Below, piece by piece: positions 59,319-64,000 of a DNA stretch of 64,000 bases; the stretch's first letter is position 1, and each line of letters starts with the position of its first letter. The notes below the pieces were generated by a model. That model was not told the DNA's origin, did no database searches, and was given only the letters and a program-made list of their open reading frames with translations. The stretch spans positions 72,755 to 136,754 of the forward strand of contig NZ_JNYV01000009.1 in assembly GCF_000717275.1 (NCBI RefSeq). The letters run 5' to 3'. The translations under genes and the position numbers were made by a program. Origin of the DNA: Kitasatospora arboriphila. GTDB taxonomy: Bacteria > Actinomycetota > Actinomycetes > Mycobacteriales > Mycobacteriaceae.

Positions 59319-60485
59319 ATGATGCGCAGCATGCCGCCCCCACGGATCGTGAAGTTCCATGCTCCCGAGATGATCATCGGTGACGGTGCGCTGGCCGAGG
59401 CCCCTCTTGCTGCTTCCCGACTGGGGATGCGCCGGCCGCTGGTCGTCTCCGATCAGAAGATCCGTGTCACGTCGTGGTTCGACGAGTTGTCCGGCAGGAT
59501 CGTGTCGGTCGGATTGCATTCGGATTGTTTCACCGGTATCTCGCCCAATCCTCGTGCCCAGGAGGTCGCAGCGGCGTTCGAGCAGTACAAACGACACGGG
59601 GGCGACGGGATCATCGCGCTCGGAGGCGGGTCGGTGATCGATGCGGCCAAGGGCGTGGCGATCTTGGCGTCGAACGGCGGCCACATCCTCGAATATGAGG
59701 GCATCGACCGGGCAACGCGTCCGTTGCCTCCGGTGGTGGCCATTCCGACCACCGCCGGCAGTGGCTCGGATGTGTCCCAGTTCTGCATCGTCAACGACCC
59801 GGCACGGCATACCAAGATCACGATCATCGGCCGGGGTTTGGTCCCCGACGTCACCGTCGTGGATCCACGGGTGCTCGCCACGGTTCCACCCGAGGTCACC
59901 GCCCAGTGCGGAATGGATGTGCTGACCCATTGTATCGAGGCCTACGTGTCCATCGCCCATAGTCGGATGACGGATACATTTGCGCTGCAGGCTCTTTCGA
60001 CCACCTGGCGTCATCTCGAACGACTTGTTGACAACCCTGCCGATCCGGAGGCGTCGGTGGCCATGGCCCACGCTTCACTCGAAGCGGGCATGGCGTTCAC
60101 CAATGCGATCCTCGGGGCGGCGCACGCCATGAGCCACCCTGTCGGCGGGCATTGCGATGCTGCACACGGAGCCATCAACTCGGTGCTGCTGCCGCACGTC
60201 ATCCGCTACAACGCCCACGTGTGTGCCGACGGTTTCGTCGATCTGGCGGAGGCAGTGGGGCTGTCCACTCATGGAACACCGATGAGTGTGGCCGAGCGGC
60301 TCGCCGATCAGGTCTCGAGGTTTGCGCTTCGGATCGGGATGCCGGCCAGTCTGTCGCCACTCGGGGTGAACAGCACGGACATCGAGATGCTGTCGGCATA
60401 CGCGCTCGCCGACTCGTGCATGACCACGAATCCGCGCCAGCCGGACGCAGCCACCGTCGCCGATCTGTACCGGGAGGCGCTGTGA
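59319..60485 (+). CDS. Iron-containing alcohol dehydrogenase (1,3-propanediol dehydrogenase-like)
   Basis: A 388-residue group III alcohol dehydrogenase, distinct from mno. It has IIALGGGSVIDAAKGVAIL (about 95-113), PTTAGSGSDVSQF and metal ligands in GMDVLTHCIEAY, HAMSHPVGG and DAAHGAINSVLLP. The counterpart in M. smegmatis beside mnoS is annotated as a 1,3-propanediol dehydrogenase; alcohol range is inference. ATG 59319 (or 59322) follows AGGAA; the GTG at 59265 is less likely. It comes 154 bases after the VWA gene, a gap without a clear gene, and overlaps mnoS by 4. Confidence 0.9.
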   Translation: MMRSMPPPRIVKFHAPEMIIGDGALAEAPLAASRLGMRRPLVVSDQKIRVTSWFDELSGRIVSVGLHSDCFTGISPNPRAQEVAAAFEQYKRHGGDGIIALGGGSVIDAAKGVAILASNGGHILEYEGIDRATRPLPPVVAIPTTAGSGSDVSQFCIVNDPARHTKITIIGRGLVPDVTVVDPRVLATVPPEVTAQCGMDVLTHCIEAYVSIAHSRMTDTFALQALSTTWRHLERLVDNPADPEASVAMAHASLEAGMAFTNAILGAAHAMSHPVGGHCDAAHGAINSVLLPHVIRYNAHVCADGFVDLAEAVGLSTHGTPMSVAERLADQVSRFALRIGMPASLSPLGVNSTDIEMLSAYALADSCMTTNPRQPDAATVADLYREAL

Positions 60486-61852
60486 CGGGCCGTCCATCGG
60501 GTCCTGGGCCGAGTGACCTGGAGTCACTGGTGGGCCTGCGTTCGGTCAAAGGCAGCCACTACGCGCAGTTCAGGGGGGTCGAGCAACGCCTGACGCGCGT
60601 GGTGGGCGCACTGGAACGGATCTCGCGGGCGCTCGTGCGCACCGCGGAGGGGCCCGAGACCCTGGTGTTGTCCGTGCTCGACGCAGCGCGCGAGCATCTC
60701 GGGGCCCAGTGGGTCCTTTTCGCCTTGAGCGATGGTCGTCTCGAACGGACCGGGCCGCGCCACCTCATGATGGATGCGGACGGTGATGTGTACGCCTTCG
60801 AAGGCGCGGGTTCGGCGGGCAAGCCGGTGGGCCTACCCGACGAAGTGCTCAACCGGCTCAACGACGTCCTACGTGGCCAGATGACGAGACTGGGCCGGCC
60901 GGTCATCGAAGCCCACCACATCCACGTACCGGTCGAGTTGAACGGAGAGGTCGTCGGAGGACTGTCCGCGTGGATCTCGCACACGCACACCATCGATCCG
61001 ACCGACGTGGTGGTTCTTCGGATTCTCGCAGGTCAGGCGACAGTAGCGCTTCTGAACGCGGCCCTGTTCGAGGAGAGCCGGCACCTGCTGGTGCGCGCCG
61101 AGCAGGCGTACGAGGAAAGCCGTCGTCACGCCGCGCACCTGGCCGAGCGCAACGCCGAACTCGAACGCACTCAGCGCGAACTCTCGGCGGCCATGCGCCA
61201 AGAGGTTCTCAACACCGAGCGCGCACGTATCGCTCGAGAGCTCCACGACTCGGTTGCACAGTCGGTGTTGTCGGCCGGCGTCCAGATCGAGGTGTGCCGC
61301 ATCGATGCCGACCCGGCGATCGCGGGTCGTCTCGCCGTGGCGGGAAAGTTGACCAAGGATGCCGTGGAGCAGGTGCGATCGGTCATCTACACGCTCAATC
61401 ACGCTCCCTCCGATCGTGCCGGTGACCTGGCCGCCATCCTGGATGAACTCTGTTCGATGCACATGCCGGATGATCTCCGGACCGAGGTCAGGGTGATCGG
61501 CCGTCAGCGAGACCTGGCCCACGATGTCCAGCACGCGATCTTGCGAATAGCGGGGGAGGCGTTGTTCAACACCGCGGTGCACGCCCAGGCAACCAACGCA
61601 CGGGTTGTCCTCCTCTACTCCGAAAGCGACGTCCGGCTGACCGTTGACGACAACGGTTCGGGTGACCCCGAGTACATGCGCCGGGTGATGCGCGCCGCGA
61701 CCGTGGGTGACCTGGCCGGACGGCATCACGGGCTCGCGAACATGCGATCCCGGGCCGCAGAGCTGAGTGGCGATCTGAGGATCCGTCGCTCCCGGCTCGG
61801 CGGCGTACGCATCGTGGTGGAGATCCCGACAACTGACAGGGTGGACAGATGA
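60482..61852 (+). CDS. mnoS: GAF-domain sensor histidine kinase MnoS
   Basis: A 456-residue soluble histidine kinase of the NarX/DesK type (HisKA_3). The GAF-like sensor domain spans about 40-205, a coiled coil about 205-245 (HAAHLAERNAELERTQREL), and the phospho-acceptor His is in IARELHDSVAQ (about 254). HATPase lies at 350-450 with the N box ALFNTAVHAQATNA and G box VDDNGSGD and HHGLANMRSR. There is no membrane helix, so it senses an internal signal such as an alcohol oxidation product. GTG start overlapping the dehydrogenase; overlaps mnoR by 4. Confidence 0.9.
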   Translation: MTGRPSGPGPSDLESLVGLRSVKGSHYAQFRGVEQRLTRVVGALERISRALVRTAEGPETLVLSVLDAAREHLGAQWVLFALSDGRLERTGPRHLMMDADGDVYAFEGAGSAGKPVGLPDEVLNRLNDVLRGQMTRLGRPVIEAHHIHVPVELNGEVVGGLSAWISHTHTIDPTDVVVLRILAGQATVALLNAALFEESRHLLVRAEQAYEESRRHAAHLAERNAELERTQRELSAAMRQEVLNTERARIARELHDSVAQSVLSAGVQIEVCRIDADPAIAGRLAVAGKLTKDAVEQVRSVIYTLNHAPSDRAGDLAAILDELCSMHMPDDLRTEVRVIGRQRDLAHDVQHAILRIAGEALFNTAVHAQATNARVVLLYSESDVRLTVDDNGSGDPEYMRRVMRAATVGDLAGRHHGLANMRSRAAELSGDLRIRRSRLGGVRIVVEIPTTDRVDR

Positions 61853-62520
61853 TGGACGTGACCGACCGCGCACCCGCCGGGGGCAAACGACCGATCCGGA
61901 CCATGCTGGTGGACGACCATGCGCTGCTGCGCGAGGGGATGCGCTCTCTCCTGGAACGCGAGAGTTCCATTTCGGTTGTGGGAGAAGCCGATACCGTCGG
62001 CGAGGCGCTCGAAGGCGCAGCCAGATTCGCTCCCGACGTGATGGTTGTCGACCTCAAGCTCACAGCCGGCACCGACTACGAGGGCCTGCGTCTGATCAGC
62101 GAGTTGACACGGCGGCATCCAGCGGTCGCGGCACTGGTCCTCACCACGTTCCTCGACGACGACCTGGTGGTTCGTGCCGTTCGCAGCGGTGCGAAGGGCT
62201 ACGTGGTGAAAGACATCGACACCACCGAGTTGGTGCGGGCGATCGAGTCCGTGTCCAGGGGAGAAAGCGCTTTCGACTCGCGCAGCGCAGCTGTGGTGCT
62301 ACGCGCGGTCACCGGGCAAGGAAACCCCGAGACATTGACCGAACGGGAGCGCCAGGTCTTGCGGTTGCTCGCCGACGGCAGCTCCAACAAGAGCATCGGC
62401 GAGACGCTGTTCATCTCTGCGTCGACCGTTAAGTTCCATATTCGCAACATCATTCGGAAATTAGGCGTCTCCAAGCGTACGGAGGCGGTGTACGCGGCCA
62501 GCAAGCGTGGTCTGATCTAG
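61849..62520 (+). CDS. mnoR: NarL/FixJ-family response regulator MnoR
   Basis: A 223-residue regulator: a receiver domain (about 15-135) with acidic pocket VDDHALLREGM, phosphorylation site Asp68 in MVVDLKL and Lys in GYVVKDI. The LuxR-type HTH (about 155-220) contains LTERERQVLRLLADG and STVKFHIRNIIRKLGV. In M. smegmatis MnoSR controls methanol and diol oxidation genes. Its TAG stop overlaps the stop of the convergent mftM gene in the palindrome CTAG. Confidence 0.92.
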   Translation: MMDVTDRAPAGGKRPIRTMLVDDHALLREGMRSLLERESSISVVGEADTVGEALEGAARFAPDVMVVDLKLTAGTDYEGLRLISELTRRHPAVAALVLTTFLDDDLVVRAVRSGAKGYVVKDIDTTELVRAIESVSRGESAFDSRSAAVVLRAVTGQGNPETLTERERQVLRLLADGSSNKSIGETLFISASTVKFHIRNIIRKLGVSKRTEAVYAASKRGLI

Positions 62521-63362
62521 CGACCGTTGTGATCAGCCGCGAGGACGAGCCAGCCACCGTGGTCGGAGAACGTCAGGGCGTTCGGCTGTCCGGCGGTCTC
62601 GGCCCACCGGGCCAGCGTCTGCGGGGTGAGTGTGTGGTGATGGCCGAAGTGTGCGCTCGCGACCTGCTCGTAAGGAACGGCGATCACCACCCGCTGGCGG
62701 GCCACGCGAAGTGCCTCGGCGATGGCGAGGTCCGCACCGCCGGGCAGATGTTCGAGCAGGTGGATCAGGGTGACCGTGTCGACGAAGTCATCCGGGTAGG
62801 GGAGCGCAAGCGCGTCACCGCATTCGACCTGCACATTCGATGCGCGCTGCCGTGCGGCCTCGTCGAGCAGTCGCACCGCCCCGGCTGAGATGTCGCACGC
62901 GTACACGTCGGCGCAGTGGCCTGCGGCGGCCTGCAACGCGAGGAATCCGAAACAGCAACCGACCTCCAAGAGGCTCGATCCGCTGATGAGGGAGAGCGCT
63001 CGCCTGTGGATGGGTGCAAATGGCGATCGGCCAGCCGACAACTCACCCAGAGAATTGGCGTAGAAAGCGCGCCAACAGTCGCCTGCTTCATCGGCGCAGG
63101 TGAGAATCACGCCGGTCGCCGCGTCTTCGAACTGCTGTCGGCCCTCGAGGACACCGCGCTGCACCAGCCCTTCGAGCTCAGCGACCATGCGAGCGTCGGA
63201 CACAGTGGCGAGGCCGAGGTCATGACCGATCTCGAGGCGACCCGTGCGGCCGTGCCTCCATTGCATGGCCCCCACCCGTTGCGCACCCGAGCCCGGTGAG
63301 CCTTGTTGCACCACAACGCAATCGGTGACATAGCGAGTCTGGGACAGGAGTGCGGTGGTCAT
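62517..63362 (-). CDS. mftM: SAM-dependent methyltransferase, probable mycofactocin oligosaccharide methyltransferase MftM
   Basis: A 281-residue class I methyltransferase with SAM motif I LLEVGCCFGFLALQAA (about 133-148), motif II VYACDIS and motif IV VDTVTLIHLLEHLPGG. The N-terminal part (about 30-110) is a family-specific extension. Methyltransferases of this kind beside mnoSR in M. smegmatis methylate the glucan tail of mycofactocin (MftM). Assignment rests mainly on this context plus fold. The start is uncertain: the ATG at 63362 has GGAGA too close. It converges with mnoR and shares its stop site. Confidence 0.7.
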   Translation of the reverse strand: MTTALLSQTRYVTDCVVVQQGSPGSGAQRVGAMQWRHGRTGRLEIGHDLGLATVSDARMVAELEGLVQRGVLEGRQQFEDAATGVILTCADEAGDCWRAFYANSLGELSAGRSPFAPIHRRALSLISGSSLLEVGCCFGFLALQAAAGHCADVYACDISAGAVRLLDEAARQRASNVQVECGDALALPYPDDFVDTVTLIHLLEHLPGGADLAIAEALRVARQRVVIAVPYEQVASAHFGHHHTLTPQTLARWAETAGQPNALTFSDHGGWLVLAADHNGR

Positions 63363-63397
63363 TCTCCGACGTTATGGGGGGAGGGGAACGGAGGGTA

Positions 63398-63436
63398 ACT
63401 GCCCAAATGGTGGGGACAGCTCGACAAATGGGCAGT
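63398..63436. promoter_or_regulatory. Inverted repeat upstream of mftM
   Basis: ACTGCCCA (63398-63405) and TGGGCAGT (63429-63436) are exact reverse complements, 23 bases apart, 36 bases before the mftM ATG. It could be an operator of mftM or of an outer rRNA promoter. Confidence 0.4.
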
Positions 63437-63610
63437 CTTACGGACAGCGAAGGGCTGCGGGGTGTCAATGCGACACGCTCATCGAGTGCCCGTGTTGGTG
63501 ATCACAGCAGATCGAATTGGCGAAAGTGGTCCCCGGGCCAGGAATGCGCGGCCATGGGCGCAGCGCTGACCTGCACCGATGCGCGCGTAACCAGCTGTTG
63601 TCCAGGCGAT

Positions 63611-63640
63611 TTGACGTTGCATGTCCGACCCGCGTAACTT
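63611..63640 (+). promoter_or_regulatory. Upstream rRNA promoter
   Basis: TTGACG (63611-63616), an 18-base spacer and TAACTT (63635-63640). Confidence 0.5.
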
Positions 63641-63777
63641 TCTTCAAGTCAGCGAGTGAGGCGCCGGAGAGCGAGAGTCCGGAGCGGCCAAGAACACCGA
63701 CGGGATGTTTTCCTGAAGGAACAACGCTCCAAGGTCCTGTGACCTTCGGAAGCCACAATCGGCCTCAAAACCGAGAG

Positions 63778-63806
63778 TTGCACCGAGATTACAGAGCTGG
63801 TAGGCT
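63778..63806 (+). promoter_or_regulatory. Proximal rRNA promoter
   Basis: TTGCAC (63778-63783), a 17-base spacer and TAGGCT (63801-63806). Start point about 63813. Followed by the conserved leader. Its spacing and -10 match mycobacterial rrn promoters. Confidence 0.7.
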
Positions 63807-64000
63807 GGTAGAGTTGCCTCGGAGACGGGGACAACAACAGTTAGACAACAATATCCTTACCGGAATGGCACCACATATAACGGTGTCGAAGTCGGTACGG
63901 GGTGTGTTCTTTGAGAACTCGATAGTGTGTCGATGGATTGTTAGTGCCAATTTAGGTGCTGCATTTCTGTCACGGATGAGGCCCTTTCGGGGTTTGGTTG

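Larger units (their letters stand above)
63363..64000 (+). promoter_or_regulatory. rRNA operon promoter region and 16S leader; no protein gene seen
   Basis: The 638 bases upstream of the rRNA operon contain an inverted repeat next to mftM, two sigma-70-type promoters and, near 63908-63930, the sequence TTCTTTGAGAACTCGATAGT. That sequence is characteristic of the pre-16S leader and antitermination (boxA-like) region in Mycobacteriales. The 16S gene lies just past the window end. Confidence 0.8.

Noticed and set aside
55302..63362. Mobile element or genomic island carrying the mno cluster
   Set aside because: No integrase, transposase, tRNA-derived att site or flanking direct repeat is visible, and codon use looks like that of the neighbours.
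63900..64000. Start of 16S rRNA
   Set aside because: Only the leader is present; the conserved 16S 5' end does not occur before position 64000.

Overview
The window is high-GC DNA from a mycolic-acid actinomycete (order Mycobacteriales). Gene order and protein content suggest Gordonia or a close relative, but the sequence alone does not fix the genus. Two pointers are strong. The block argS-lysA-hom-thrC-thrB-rho-rpmE-prfA-prmC-sua5-wecA-atp operon-DUF2550-cobalamin adenosyltransferase-murA matches the order of Rv1292 to Rv1315 in Mycobacterium tuberculosis. Lineage-specific protein forms are also present: a fused E2-E1 2-oxoglutarate enzyme (Kgd), a fused b-delta ATP synthase subunit and a MurA with Asp at position 117. 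Starts are often GTG or TTG, and 1-8 base overlaps between genes are common.

Layout. 1-4.3 kb: the end of a TetR regulator, a 20-bp perfect hairpin, and kgd on the minus strand. 4.4-10 kb: a minus-strand operon of a xi-class thiol transferase, an EcsC-like protein and a one-chain TMD-NBD-TMD-NBD exporter. 10.1-13 kb: PadR regulator plus MFS efflux pump, then another TetR regulator. 13-17.6 kb: a membrane-anchored molybdopterin oxidoreductase, a polytopic membrane protein and a membrane-anchored exported protein. 17.7-21.5 kb: an SbcD/SbcC-like pair. 21.6 kb: tRNA-Arg(CCG). 21.7-27.5 kb: a minus-strand lipid operon (two alpha/beta hydrolases, acyltransferase, acyl-CoA ligase, WS/DGAT) with a KstR-like operator on its promoter. 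27.7-29.7 kb: a small membrane protein and a DUF3105-DUF305 pair. 29.9-55.1 kb: the conserved housekeeping block, interrupted by a second DUF3105 lipoprotein that has a Zur-like box upstream.

55.3-63.4 kb: a mycofactocin-linked alcohol oxidation cluster. It comprises a methanol:NDMA-type dehydrogenase (mno), a MoxR-type AAA ATPase, a CoxE-like VWA protein, a second iron-type alcohol dehydrogenase, the histidine kinase/response regulator pair MnoS-MnoR, and a convergent methyltransferase that is probably MftM. In M. tuberculosis murA is followed directly by the rRNA operon; here this cluster lies between them. 63.6-64.0 kb holds tandem rRNA promoters and the 16S leader. The 16S gene itself starts beyond the window.

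How it works together: the central block supplies aspartate-family amino acids, transcription termination, translation release, cell-envelope precursor synthesis and ATP synthesis. The right-hand cluster would oxidise methanol, short alcohols or diols through nicotinoprotein dehydrogenases that pass electrons to mycofactocin. It carries its own two-component control and a candidate metal-insertion chaperone pair.
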